Assembly: GCA_963971405.1 (NCBI GenBank)
Contig: OZ020484.1
Location: 40,446,770-40,510,769 of the forward strand
Length of the DNA stretch: 64,000 nucleotides
Source of the DNA: Psococerastis gibbosa
Taxonomy: Eukaryota > Arthropoda > Insecta > Psocodea > Psocidae
Direction: 5' to 3'
Part shown: in pieces, positions 45,553 through 58,213 of the stretch
Position numbering within the stretch: position 1 is the stretch's first letter
Layout of the letters: the number at the start of each line of letters is the position of its first letter
Position numbers and translations under genes: made by a program
Notes under the pieces: generated by a model
What the model was told of the DNA's origin: nothing
What the model saw: the letters and a program-made list of their open reading frames with translations, nothing else
Database searches by the model: none

Positions 45553-47129
45553 AAATACTGGAGGGTGTACAGAAGGCCAATTCAGAAAGTAAAGTTAAGT
45601 CTTGGGGCGGCCAATTTCTTATTCAGGCACGAGTGTTGCATCTTATCAAATGTTATCACACAGAATAGTTACTTGGACCCTTTTTACTTTTTACCTTATA
45701 CTTATAGTAAATTCGTAACGTAGATCAATAGTAGATTATCTATTTCTATTTTTTATTATTCTCTTTGACTTACGTGTGTTGTGCATAGCTTGTAGAAATA
45801 TATATCCTACTATTACATGATACTAAGAACAAATTAATGGGAATACCCCCACAACGCGTTTTTTTGTATTTTGTATGATTTTCCCAGGAAATATCGATCG
45901 TAAAATATCCAATAAATAATCAAAAATGCTCCTCTAAATTTTGATGTATGACATTGTGGCCTTCACTAACACCAATTGGTCGCAGTTCTTCAACTCAATT
46001 CAATAATTATAAATAATAAATATGTGTTAGAAATCTGTGTCAGAAAAATAACTTCTGTTTGACGATATATTTTTGTTAATTATTGATATTTAATTTTTTA
46101 AATTTATTAGGATTTTCCCCGTCCCATTGTCTGGGGCAGCTGCCCCACATTTTCAGGTAAAAGAGTTTGATATAATGTTACGAAGTGAAACTACATCTGA
46201 TAAAATTGAATTGTTTCGGCCATGATATTGTAGACCAATAGACTTTCTGCACATCTGCTTTCAGAAACCACGAGCCACCACTGCTGATATTGTAATGTAA
46301 ATAAACAGGGTTATATTGCTACATTATACCATATTATACAGCGAATAGCCTATACATGTTGGAATTCACCTACAATAGATGCATTAAATTCATGCCCTAA
46401 TAATGATAATGGTGTAGTATAGTAGTATAGTGTAATGATAATAAGCCTTCTCTATTGATTGATTTATGATGGCACTACCGATTATGTGAACATTGGACAG
46501 CCCGAATTGTGGTGCCCTACTGGTTGTAGCCTACTTGTTCATTACGGCACCTAGGGAATAATTTTTCAAAGATAATAGTAGTCAGTGACCGTCTGACCTT
46601 ACAGGTACTGTAAGTGATACTGAACCATGCGCCAACAATTGTGTAGATACAATTGGTCACTACAACCAGGACCACTGGTATTGGGTATTTGGTATTTGGG
46701 GGGTGCTCGGATATTAACCTTTTTTAGAAAATATTTATTTTAGCGACTTGTCCGGGGAGATAAAGCCAGCGCTGACTACCCCCCCCCCCCCTCATTCTGA
46801 GTACAGCCTTGACAGTTTACATTCAACGGATAAATCGCGTGTGTATTATCTGTTCTATTCTATCAAATTAACGGACTTTGGATGCACAATTTCTCTCTTT
46901 CACATATGGCATTGCTCCGTTGTTAAAAGTTGAGAAAGCATGGCAAGACTACTCCATCAACGGTTTATTGTAGGCAAACCTATGCAATTTTATTGTTACT
47001 AAATTATCTCTGTTTTGATGAGAGATTTCATCTGCCTATTCAGACGGCGATCAATGCTTGACTTCCGGAAAATTGCTTTATAGCTTTTCATTTCATGACT
47101 CCCTGAGCCTAAAAGCACCCCCATTCAAA
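45553..47129. other. No gene recognised
   Basis: Short unsupported ORFs and a C-run near 46779-46792. Nothing else supported. Confidence 0.45.
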
Positions 47130-47977
47130 AGGACCGGCTCGAGTTTACTCGAAAATGCTTTCCAATTTATCGATTAGTAGAGAGGGAAAATGATTAATTT
47201 CATGCTCCATAATTTTCTTATGGTTAAATTTCGGATATCACGGGGGGGGGGGGGGGTCCACCTGACGTCACTGAAGGTGACGTAAATTCTAGAAAGGTCA
47301 GACCAACACATGACCACACAGCAATAATGGCAGGGCACGCAATGCATTTGAGACCGAATTTCCTTTCATTTTTTCAACAAAACCCAATAGTTTTTTGGGA
47401 AAGCAAACTGTCCGGTTTCGTTACTCAATTTAACACCTAAAATAAAGTTAGAAATCATCGATAGAAAGGTTTCGCAGAAAAATGATTTTTTAGTCATTTT
47501 TCATGAAAATTGAGTTATTTTTATTTTTTACCCCCAGAAGCAAACTATCAAGGGGCAAGCGATCCCCCGCATTTTATCAACATTAATAACGGCTACAATA
47601 TATGTGTATTTTATAGAAATCGTTGGAGCTGTTTTTGAGAAATAATTTTTTTAGAAGTTTTTTTGGAATTTTTTGAGAATAAAACCCCCCCAAATTGAGT
47701 TAGCCCAAAATAAATAAAAATTGTCCCGAGGTATGATTTTTGTGAACCTACTAGCCAAGTTTCATTCAAATCCACCGAGTAGTTTGCCCGGAAATCGATG
47801 AACAGACAGACAGACAGACAGACAGAGCGACAGAGCGACAGAGCGACAGACAGACAGACATTTCGTAAAAACCACTTTTTTGGGTTCCTGGTACCTCAAA
47901 ACGTGTTGAAATCTCGGAATCGAAAATTTCGACCGTCACGAAGCTTTCCTTATACTGCGTATAAATTGGAAAGCAAT
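47130..47977 (-). mobile_element. TIR element of the TCTG-repeat family, copy 3 (inverted)
   Basis: Same ends as the other copies on the minus strand, with a G-run module at 47240-47256 and GACA repeats at 47803-47862. The ORFs on both strands here are shadows of the repeat. Confidence 0.85.
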
Positions 47978-48243
47978 AAAACACTGTAACTATAGTAGAT
48001 GTTATATTATTATTATTTGATATCAACAACTATAAGTTGAAATTAAATTCGATTGGTTATAAAAAGAGTGAAAACTATGGGAAAAAAATGCTTAAATTTA
48101 ATTGAAATAAAAATAGATATGAACATTTTTCGAGAGGCAAGCTATCTAATGCTTACTAATCAGCAATAATATTTTAATAACAGGTCTCATCTGGTTATCA
48201 GGTGGGTGAATGTCAGTCTAATGCTGTCTCTTAGACTATCAGG

Positions 48244-48387
48244 TTAGGTGGCTATTCCACTTATCAATAATGCGTCATTTGTGCTTCAATTATTGATGAG
48301 AATTTTTTTTACTCTATATAAAAACAAAAATCTCATCAGTTATTGATGCACAAATGACGGAATATTGAAAAGTAGAATAGCCGCTTA
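48244..48387. repeat. Hairpin family copy D
   Basis: Tips TTAGGTGGCTATTCCAC and, from the right, TTAAGCGGCTATTCTAC. The arm (TTATTGATGAGA and ATTTGTGC blocks) pairs with the right half. It lacks the shared core. Confidence 0.75.
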
Positions 48388-48553
48388 AAGGCAAATACCT
48401 AATGAAAGCATACCTTGAACTCTGATCAAGGACAATTTACAATTTTTTTGCAAAACGTATAATAGGTACTTAATAAGTCTCTTTGTTGACACGATGACAT
48501 TAAAGTACGGTGCTTTGTACCTTGTAGCCTATTTGATATTTTATCAACTACTG

Positions 48554-48703
48554 TTAGGCGCTTATTCCACCAACGTAAATAGTGATAGTAAATGTAGTAG
48601 GTATTGACGTCGTAGCAGACATTTTTAGACTGTCTTTAGTGTCTGCTACCACGTCAATACTACATTTACTTTCACTATTTACGTTGGTGGAATAAGCGAC
48701 TAA
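48554..48703. repeat. Hairpin family copy C
   Basis: Tips TTAGGCGCTTATTCCACCA and, from the right, TTAGTCGCTTATTCCACCA. The arm ACGTAAATAGTGATAGTAAA is copy-specific and complementary within the copy. Core GACGTCGTAGCAGACATT pairs with GTGTCTGCTACCACGTC. Confidence 0.9.
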
Positions 48704-49155
48704 AGAATTTCTACTGTTTTTTTCTGTGAATGGCTTGAAAGCGTTTTACTGTAATTTAAGTAGGTATTTCTTTAGACACAATTTAAGGAGTTGTTATTTC
48801 ATACGACAGCATTTTAGAAGCTCGGCTTTCTCTTTGTGACAGACGATTAGGATCTTGAAACGTCTCCCAATTTCTTTTGGACAATTTCCTTTGCTACCAA
48901 CCTGGCAACGTTTTCTTGAATCTGACAAATTCAATTTTGAATTCTATTTTTGAGGAATTTCAGAGATTTATCACTAAACTCACCGGGCCCAGTGGTGCAA
49001 TATGTCCCAAGAGGCGCAATTTGCGGCTTTATGGGTATAGTTAACTTAATTAACTAAGTGTAATTATGCTATAGAAAGGAATAGTTGAGCAGATGCAAAC
49101 AAGGTGGAGCCTACAGATAGGAGGCCCAATGGTGGTCAGTTGAAAGGTACCTATT
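48704..49155. other. No gene recognised
   Basis: Nothing supported. Confidence 0.4.
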
Positions 49156-49163
49156 CCAATAGT

Positions 49164-49454
49164 CAGTGCCGGGTTTGGCCTTGAGGGGGCCCTGGGCCGA
49201 ATTGTGTGGGGGCCCTTTCTCGGGCAGAAATGTCTAATACCCTTAGACGAATATTCCACTGTCATTTATATACTCAAGATGCAAAAAAGGATAGAATAAG
49301 GCGATTAATAATTAATGCCACGGCACGTTCCAATTTCCCGCCAAATATTTCGAGTTTATTTATTTGTTTTAGTTTTTTTAATGTAGGCCTGTTGTATTTT
49401 ATGGCGTTTTGTGGGGGCCCTGGGGCCATGGCCCTACTGGCCCTATAGCCAATC
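49164..49454. mobile_element. hAT-like MITE with GGGGCCCTGG blocks
   Basis: Left end CAGTGCCGGGTTTGGCC and GGGGGCCCTGGGCC; right end with GGGGGCCCTGGGGCC and GGCCCTATAGCC in inverted order. Flanks CCAATAGT (49156-49163) and CCAATAAT (49455-49462) agree at 7 of 8. The right terminus has lost the usual CA end. Confidence 0.7.
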
Positions 49455-49462
49455 CCAATAAT

Positions 49463-50499
49463 TACGAATTAGGTACTTCAAAAAATGTTGCTTGCTCTTA
49501 CAAACTGTCATTATAACCGCCAATCGTTACTACAATAATAAAACAACATGGTGTCAAGCTTATACCCTGGTGTAGGGCGACTACTAAACTAAATCCGTGT
49601 CAGCTACAAACAGAAATGATGTACCTGTATTTATAACAAACAGTTTGGTATAATATTGGAGCTTAATCAGTCATCGTGATAAAAAGCAGATTATAAAATA
49701 AATATGCAGCCTATAAAGTTTTCCAGTACGATATCTATCCGAGTTTGGATTTTTCATTTATTAAGATAATAATACCATTTTGTGGAATATTGCAGTTTCT
49801 GCAGCTTAAAAAGCGATTCTTCCATTTATTTTATTCCTCGCAGTTGCTTCCAGCAATGCAACAATGTTGATTTTAGTGAGAATCCAATTAAAAATTTGGA
49901 CAATCAGCTTTCAAAAGTTTAATTTTGTTCTATGGTAAAAGTTTCTTTGCAATTGTATTATGCATTGTACTATACTATAGCTTATATTTTTGAATTGTGA
50001 TTTTTCGGAGTAACACAAATCTAAAGGCTTCGGCTATGAAACTTTTAATTGCTTGACAGTGGTGCGAATATATTTGCTTTGCTTTCTTAGCCTAATGTTG
50101 TTTAATCCATACCTATTGACAACATCTAAGTAAATGGATAAACTAAACTATTTCCTGTTGCATACCAATCTTCATGTGTGAACTCTTTATTAATTGCTGA
50201 TGGACTGGGATAAAGCGATTTTTAAGCGGGCTAGAGGCTAGATGTTGTTTCCAAATTGGACATGTTTACAAGTATACTCATACGGTATGAAGCAGTGGTG
50301 GGCCGTCGCATAGGAACACAACTGAAGTTTTCTATTATAACAACATCCAGAGCCATCTTATGCTTCATTTGTGAGCTTTGGCTTGGAGACTTAGCTATAC
50401 CACGATTCAACCGGTACTTGATGTCTGAGTTTCGCACTTTCGCAACACCCAATATGCTATGGAAGACGGTGGGTTCCCAAAAAGGCGTTGAAAAGGTTT
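49463..50499. other. No gene recognised
   Basis: AT-rich; overlapping ORFs on both strands at 50231-50510 show no domain. Confidence 0.4.
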
Positions 50500-50532
50500 T
50501 ATTCCGCTAGGTTGGCTTAGTAATAGAACAAA
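50500..50532 (+). repeat. 3' end of SINE family 4
   Basis: TCCGCTAGGTTGGCTTAGTA followed by ATAGAACAAAAAA matches the end of the element at 29945-30140. Confidence 0.65.
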
Positions 50533-53500
50533 AAATTCATTATTTATTTACTTTTAGCGGACGAACGACAGGCCAAACCGACAGTGAGCAGCAGCATGTG
50601 CGTATACCTGCCCCCTTACTGTTAGAAAAAAAAATGCAGATATTTTCTTCTTTCTTATGGCTGATTCAGTGTGTGAAGATATTACTGTTGGACCAGCAAT
50701 TGAGACAAACGAAACACCGACTATTTTCGATTTCATTAATTATGCTTCTGGAAGTTTCGGTTTCGTTTCGATTCTTGGTCCAACAGTAGATAGTGTAGCT
50801 AGTGCCGCTAGGGGTAGTGTAAGATTAGTGGCTAAGCTATTAATATAATTTATATTAGGTGATGTTTTGAATAATATTAATATATTTCACCTTTTTATAA
50901 TAAACAATTAACTTTCAAAAATACCTTTCATTTCTTGATTTTTTCCGGATCGGACTACTACAAGTTTTGAACTGCAACTCGTAGGTGAGAAATGGCGGCA
51001 GCCTTCTTCTGCTATACGCGCCAATATTTGAAATCTCGTAACAGGTGATTTCAACTGAAAAGAGCGGGGCTTCACTCCTACCTGCCCATCTGTATAGGCT
51101 AGATATTAAGTTGTGCACAGGTAATTCCTGTTGTAGTTAATGATGACAACATAGTCTATAAACGAGATTCAAGTGAATTATAGGGGTCTATAGCCCCGGT
51201 AGCGTTAATAGTGTTCCTGTTACAAACTTGTTTCCCCCGCAAATGGACTTTTCGCAGATTGAAACTCTTGGGATACCGTACCCAAATATAGACGATGACA
51301 CTTTGCCGGTTGACCGGACTTTGACTTAATAATGCGACGCGATTGGCCCGAGGGTCCTCCACGGGTCCTTCTCTTAACAGTGTCTCCTTTCAGTTGTCTC
51401 CATTGCCCCCCCCCCCGCACCAGCAGTAAAATGCAAATTGTTGTCAATGCGGTGAAAAATTTCATTTTAGCTTGCTTCTGTTGGTTGAGATTAGGGGTAT
51501 CTGCAGGTTCCATTCGAGTTGATTCCAGAATCCAGTATAGGTTATTGTATATATATCTTTCGATTAACGAGTATTTGGTATTTTGGCTACCGACTCCGGG
51601 TGGTATCGATTCCTTTTCATCGGTATCAATTGGTTGGATGATCAATATTTGCTGTTACACAAAGGTTCACTCTCTATCAATTACTGTGTTCGAGTCAAAT
51701 TATACCGTACGATTTCCACAACATATAAACCAGGCTTCGTTTCGAAACTTTTCGCGCAATTTACCCAATTTTTTTTAACGCACAGCTCTTGAATCGGCTA
51801 AAGAATTGGACCGACAATAATTATTCCAGAACGACATCTAGAATATGGTAGCAGTTGTTGCTAAATTGGAACCAAACCACCTTCATTTGGATAAACATTA
51901 TAAAGATAAGGTAATGCACCAGTCCTATATTAGGACTAATACATGCTGGGATGAGCAGGCATTGTGATCTTCATTCAGTACAACACATGGACTTATTTGG
52001 CAGCATCCCCCCCATGAAAAATTTTCAATTAAATAAAACTAGCACCGTTATTATATGAATAAGTCTTCGTCTGTAAATTGTAAGAATCATAATTTACTGC
52101 GCAGCTCCGTATGACCCACAAAATGTTTTCTGCCTATGTTTGCACCAAAGCTAAGACCGCCACTGAACACACTACCTATTATTATTGGGTTTGCTGTAAA
52201 ACAATTAGGCTTGTGCCTTAATACCTGTACCAAGTTTTAATTAATTTTACAGTATCGATGTTTTTCCTGTTAAAATATTTGAAAAAAAAAATTAATATTG
52301 ATGTTTTTTTCTTCTCTAAAGTCTATAAAACGCAGTAAACCAAACTCAGCTCTTTTGATAATTTAGGCAACACTTAACAACCTATTCACTGCCAGCACCG
52401 GAATTACAGTTTGAGCGAGGTAGTCCAAAGTTTAGTCTACAGACCTCGGTGGACCAGTAATTTATTTACAAAGCTCCAAGAACCAGATGATCAAGGCATT
52501 AAGACCAACAATGTGAGCGATTGAAGTGAGAGCATTGCAGGGGGAGGGGGGGGGGCAACTCCATCCCCCTTACTGCCCCTCGAGGTACTCTCCTTGCTCC
52601 AATTTTGGTTTGATTATTTGTATTGGATTTGATTCAGTTTCCAAGTATGCTGACGAGTTGCCTCAAGACTCTATTATACGAGGGGCTAAGCTTTATGGCG
52701 ACTGTTTTGATTTTTATTTTATTTGCTGGATACTCCGGTTAAGTGCTGAGCGCTGTCCTTGCCTGCCATCCTTTCAGACGCTTCGCCTCCTTTTATGTCC
52801 ACTGCCTGTTCCAGCAGGTTTACGTCTTCAATATCCGTTTACGGGGGCATTTTTATGGCAAACGGCATCCCTTGCGATGGAGTAAATTTTTATAAATAAC
52901 TCTACGTCATAGGGACTCAATTTTCCTTGATAACACATAATCATGCGGTGGACTCAGAATTTTTACTAGTGGGAAGCTTAGCCCCGATTTGAAAGACAAA
53001 ATGGGCCCCCTTCCCGAAGTTATTCGCAGTTCAGTGAAACTAGAAACTAGGATAGCACATAACACTGAGGAAATTTTTAAAATTATGGTGGGAAATTATA
53101 ACTTTGGATCCGACTCTGATTTACCGACGTCATTTTGGCATCAGTCTTTTTCAGTTCCTTGCTGTTTCAGGTGATAATAGTCCAGTTTAATCAACTGAGA
53201 GTCACTACCACCGGTCCACCGCACAGCTGTTGACAGTAATGGTTTATCCTATTCAAAAGCATGGCGGTAGACTACAGTTTCTGATAGATTACAAAAGCTA
53301 CAAGTTTATACTGACACATTGTGGGAGTAGCTCTAAGAACCTGGGGGCTTACTATGGTGATTATTTTAAAACTTAACCTGGGATTAAAAATGTAAACATG
53401 GTAATTTTAGAATGGAAAGTGCTATTCATAATTGTTTTGTTTACATTTTCATCCCCATGGTTAAGTTAATACTAAACGGCATAGCAGACCCCCTAGGGAC

Positions 53501-54779
53501 CATTACTTACAGCTTACATAACGATGACGAACAGGTACTGCTTCAGTCTTTTGGGAAAAGGATGAAACCAATAAATTAGAATAGATCGCGCCTCACCGTT
53601 AGCTAAGTGTGGCCAGCAATAGCGGGCAAACTCTGGTGGTGTTAGTCATATCGTCGTGGAAATACCATGACTAGATTTGAAATTTGTTCTGTTCACGCAA
53701 AAAGGACAAAAAAAATTATAAGTAGAAGTTCTACGCACTTGACCTTGCGGCACGACTGCGGGAGTTGTTGTTTGCCAGAGTCTCGGGTGGCCATCTCACA
53801 AGCTTAATTTTGAAAGTATTGAACTTATGGCTAGAACCCCCCGCTTACACTGGGTCACCCCCGCCGAATCGTTGATCGTTAGGAAGCATAGACTTGAATT
53901 TAAGTATATAAAACAGTATCTTTCAGATTCTAGTTACCATAGGTTTACCTAGTCTTCGTAGGAAACCGAACCGTTATCTCCGGTCACTGCTGATCACAAC
54001 AGTACGTACAATTGTAAACAAGGCCGAAGCTGAAAATATTTTTACTACAGCGGATGTTGTACAACATATTATCAACAGTTAAAACAATTAACTGGCAATT
54101 TCATTCAGAATAGTAAAAAAATACAATAATGAGAGAAATATATGGAGGGAAAAAAATATGGAGGGAAAAAAATGAGCTCAGCTCTGCAATATGTCTTGTA
54201 AATGTAAAAACTCTCATGTTTGCAAAAGACATTCATAACATGAGATGAAGAAGTTCTCATTGTCAAGAAAATGAGATTATGTGAAATGGTATACGTCAAG
54301 ACATCAATCAATGGCTGCATTATTAGTTCGGCGTATTAGACTCTCCCGTCACGTCACGACTCCCTTGATTGAAAGAACTTGGAATTAAGCCAGTTGCTGA
54401 CAGTTCCTCACTGTCACTCATTTCAACAATTTTATCATCTTCCTATTTGTTATCCTATTAAATTTAATGTGGATAAATGTGGGCTCCTTAAAAATAGAAC
54501 ACGGGGCTTCATTATTAAGTTCTACTCATGGGAGTTCAATGATCCAATTTATACGCCGAGTAAATGTCCACGTTGGTCAGAATTTAACTATAACATGGAA
54601 AATCAAAGTTCGAAACTCAGAAAAGGGCAAATTTTCTGACTACTATGGGTTCACCCATCATTCCTATTCCCTAATGGGTACACAGGGGAAAATGAGGCAG
54701 CCAGGTTGGCCAAAACATCCCAAATATAATGTAATACTGAAAATGGAAACATTTTCCACCTAGCTGGGTCCACCCAACC
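50533..54779. other. No gene recognised; a few unassigned ORFs
   Basis: A 63-codon ORF, 50657-50848 (MADSVCEDITVGPAIE and onward), and one at 51332-51778 have no domain that I recognise. A G-run sits at 52540-52554 and a pyrimidine run at 51407-51418. No TIR or tail signature could be assigned. Confidence 0.4.
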
Positions 54780-54923
54780 CTAAAAAGCCAGAGGAGAGTC
54801 CAGGAAGTCTGAAATATTTGCAGCGTACACGAGATAGAATGGAGATCTAAATATATTGAGGTTTCCTAACCTAACCTTGTGGACCCCCCCCCCCGCCGAA
54901 AAAAACTTCTGACTACGGCCTTG
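54780..54923 (-). repeat. Poly-C repeat fragment
   Basis: ATATTTGCAGCGTAC, then AATATATTGAGGTTTCC, a C-run at 54885-54895 and CTACGGCCTTG. The first three blocks recur in the same order at 63388-63470 and part of them inside the TCTG-family element at 3815-3880. Confidence 0.6.
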
Positions 54924-55270
54924 CCCTAATTTGTTATATTGTGCCTTGGCTGCTAAGACCGTTACCGACGACAGCATCCCAAATAGATTAGTGCAGAGAA
55001 GATCCTCTAACAGTGATCAAACCTAGATTATTGGGTTGCTGTGTAACGGCGTTTTTTTTTGTTACGGTACCTCTGTGGTAAAAGTGGATTCCCATTTTAC
55101 TTCTGCTGTAACCCCTTATATTTTATTTAGTTTTATAGTTTTGTTGGAGTTTATTATTATTACACTTCGCCGGTGATGTACCTACAGTACGGTGGGTATC
55201 TACATCAAAACAACTGATTAACGGTCTTGATTACACACTAATATTTATTTTATTCGATCGAAGAAATATT
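54924..55270. other. No gene recognised
   Basis: Nothing supported. Confidence 0.4.
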
Positions 55271-55289
55271 TGGAATGTTTACGTTTACC

Positions 55290-55443
55290 CAGGGGGGTGG
55301 TCTTTGGGGTCCCCCCCCCCGAAATAAATTTTTGTGTGTTAACCTGTATGTTTTGAATAATTTATCCATTAATTCATTAATAAATTACGTAAAAAAATGG
55401 ATGGACCCCCCCCCCCAGAAATCAAAACCTGGGCACGGCCTTG
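55290..55443. repeat. Poly-C repeat with two C-runs
   Basis: C-runs at 55310-55320 and 55406-55416, and an end GGGCACGGCCTTG like that at 54923. The left border is unclear. Confidence 0.5.
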
Positions 55444-55458
55444 CGTTGAAGTGTACGA

Positions 55459-55735
55459 TTCTTAGACCAGAACATACTCTAGAGGCGGCATTCTCGATGC
55501 ACTCCATGAGAAAGTTTTGGTCCCATGATTATGTGTATCTTTCGCCAGCGGATGGCGTCACAGCCCTGATTTATGCTGACAAAATATTTATTTGTTCACC
55601 AGTTACCTAGCAACAAAGTCTCTGTTGTCACCTTGTCACCCGAGTGCTTTTGCCAGTGTCTGACGTCTTTTTATGGTGGTCACTCGGAAATTATAACATG
55701 GCGTGTCTCGAGTAGGCTATTATATGGTCGAAGAT
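55459..55735 (+). mobile_element. MITE of the ACCATATA family, copy 2
   Basis: Full-length counterpart of 32641-32923 in the opposite orientation. Shared blocks include TTTGTTCACCAGTTACCTAG and GAGTGCTTTTGCCAGTGT, with the end TATATGGTCGAAG. Confidence 0.8.
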
Positions 55736-55763
55736 ACGATACGATACGATACGATACGATACG
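55733..55763. repeat. (GATAC)n microsatellite
   Basis: Five to six GATAC units beginning exactly at the right end of the preceding MITE. Confidence 0.85.
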
Positions 55764-56534
55764 AAGGCATTAAACTTTCCAATTTTTGTAAGACCCATAT
55801 ATATTGGATCGTATATTTGAACAATATTCGAGTGCGTAATGAGAGTCTTCTTCTTGAGTTACAATCAATGGGTTGGTTTGCAGCGAATGTTGTAGTTCTC
55901 TTCTTCACTCTTGTCTGTTTTGTGCGGTCCTTTTTAGTCCTTTAAGATCCTATGATCTTAGTGAGAGTAAAATATTATATTTTATAAATTTATAATTCTT
56001 AAATTCGGAAAACCAATAAAAATATCGATGCTTAAGTTCACTAAATCAGATCTCTACGGTAACTCATAAAATATTACCGCTTTATACAATATTGAGGAAG
56101 TAGGCATATGAAATAAAATTCCGTGGCGTTATTATCATAAAATATGGCGATAAGGTCGAGAGTTGTGAGTTGCCTTCAATGGGAATGCATGGAGCTGCGC
56201 TACTTTTCCAGCCTTGGAAAATGATGACTGTCATATCCTTGATTTTTTTTCTGAGGGCATTAAAAACACATTTTCCAATGGGAAATGAAGGAAATATTGA
56301 AATATTTTACGACAATTTACCGTATGACTTCTTCTTTCTTCATCATCTTCTTCTTCACCATTTTACTTCTTCCGGTTTTACAGCCCTTCATTGGCTCAAC
56401 ATCATTATGCGATTAAACTCCTCCTTTTCCTCTTCTTTTCGCCAAGCTATTGCTTATGCACAATATAATATATATACATATACATATATACAGTATATGT
56501 ACATTGTATTTGTCAAATTTCTGGTCAATACACA
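55764..56534. other. No gene recognised
   Basis: AT-rich, ending in a short sequence that leads into the ATT repeat. The ORF at 56170-56631 owes its length to that repeat. Confidence 0.45.

Positions 56535-56630
<96 letters not shown>
56535..56630. repeat. (ATT)n microsatellite, about 32 units
   Basis: Uninterrupted ATT repeat of about 96 bp. It produces false poly-Leu, poly-Tyr and poly-Asn ORFs. It may be an expanded LINE tail, since other LINE tails here are (TTA)n. Confidence 0.9.
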
Positions 56631-57065
56631 AAGGCTTTCCCGACTGAAGTCAGATGATGATACAATAGAATACGGGATTATAATTCGATAGAGAACTTCC
56701 AAATGGTTCATCAGTAGTTGCGCTCGACATTGCTTCATGTCAAAAGCATTCAACTACGTAGCAAGTTAGTCAAGGGAGCAACTAATGTATAACGTATAAA
56801 TATTTATTCTGTGATAACGGTAGTTTACTAGTAGCCCTTAACATACATACTGTATGTGTATTCCAACAAACATAGGGTCAGTTGTGTTCCCCAGGTTGCA
56901 GCCCGGGATTAGTAGTAGAAAACAAAATGCAAGACAACAAGGAAAGAAATCATTAATGCACAGTCGTGTCACAATTGACAGATAAATGAACAGAACACAT
57001 TTAAAGTAATATCATTGATGGAGGGACAGGCAGAGCACAAATCAAAGACAACAATGCATAGTAGG
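56631..57065. other. No gene recognised
   Basis: Nothing supported. Confidence 0.4.
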
Positions 57066-57190
57066 TGATGAAGCAGTCGAATCCGGGATGATAAGCCGTG
57101 GTCGTTCTGAAAGCGAACTTCCAAACGTTTCGTCAACATCTGCGATCCACATCTTCAGGGGAACTGCATAGACTTTTAAGATTGTGACTC
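57066..57190 (+). repeat. Single arm of the GATGAAGCAG fold-back family
   Basis: TGATGAAGCAGTCGAATCCG, GCCGTGGTCGTTCTGAAAGC and ACTTCCAAACGTTTCGTCAA match the arm of the element at 33330-33602. No second arm follows. Confidence 0.7.
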
Positions 57191-57927
57191 TCTCCGGTCC
57201 TGTAATGGGGATGACAATGAATCCCCCCTCCCCCGTATATATTTTATCCTTATTTTTTTCACTCTCCTCTTTTTGTTTTCTTCTCTATTTAATTTCAGCT
57301 ATTCAATAATGCAATGTTTTTGTTTTGTTTTTTAGGGTTAGCATGAAAACAAGACTTTAAATAGTCTTATTGTTTGCCTTTTGTCGATTTTCAATAAAGT
57401 CGTTTTTCATTTTATTTCATTCATTTCAATTCATTGTACCTCGGAGGCTCAGTAGCAATGCACAGAATTATTATATATATTATAAACGTAATTGTTTGTA
57501 CGAGCCCTGATGGTCTGATAGTCTGGAGTGACTGACGCCACACTTAATCATTCCAAAATGATTTAAGCTGCTGGAAATCCTTGCCAACAAAGGGTGGAAT
57601 TCCACTGCTGAAAGCCCTTCTATTAATTCCCAGCGACTGGTCCACTCCAGGAATTAGGCTCATCCATCAGCACACACAGCACTGACTGAACACCGGAAAA
57701 CTTTAATCTCTGCTGATGAATACATATGGAAATCCAGCCCCAAAGTGCTCCCGTATTTTTAGGGATGGTGGCACAAATTAATCAACCGATGGACAACTTT
57801 CGTACAGGAAAATGCTTTTGCCCTATCAATCAAATCTTTCAAATCATGGGCTCAACCAATCAAAATATTGGGTTTTGACGTAATTTCTCTATGGATTGCT
57901 ACATTAGGTTAGGACCGTGGATGAATA
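57191..57927. other. No gene recognised
   Basis: Nothing supported. Confidence 0.4.
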
Positions 57928-58213
57928 GTTAGAGAGCTTGCATTTCAATCCGGAATACGGTAGTTCGAATCCTCAAGGGGATTGGATTTACTGAATAGTT
58001 CAGAGAAAAATACAAGGGCAATGAGTCAATGTCAGCAGTCCTTATCAGGACTTAACCTGATGATGATGAAAGCATCCTCTTCCAAGATGTCGCCCCCTTC
58101 CTTTGACATCGGACTCGGTCCTAATTATTCGATGAATATGAGGCCCCTGCCTCTAATCACTATACCTACTTGTGCAACAGGTAATGTGAGTCCAACTAGC
58201 CCTCTGTTAAATA
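57928..58213 (+). repeat. tRNA-derived SINE family 3, copy 2
   Basis: AGTTAGAGAGCTTGCATTTC, B box GTAGTTCGAATCCTC, CAGTCCTTATCAGGACTTAA, CTGATGATGATGAAAGCATC and GCCTCTAATCACTATACC. Here the CGAAAC block of the first copy has decayed to CCAAGATGTCG. The ORF over it is not a gene. Confidence 0.75.

Noticed and set aside
51332-51778. 148-codon + ORF and overlapping 141-codon minus ORF
   Set aside because: Neither shows a recognisable domain; they overlap on opposite strands in a pyrimidine-rich stretch.
52726-52885. Possible exon after CCATCCTTTCAG
   Set aside because: Three frames stay open for 35-45 codons, none with a recognisable motif, so no frame could be chosen.
56170-56753. Long ORFs with poly-Leu, poly-Tyr and poly-Asn tracts on both strands
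   Set aside because: They are produced by the (ATT)n microsatellite at 56535-56630 and have no coding signature outside it.
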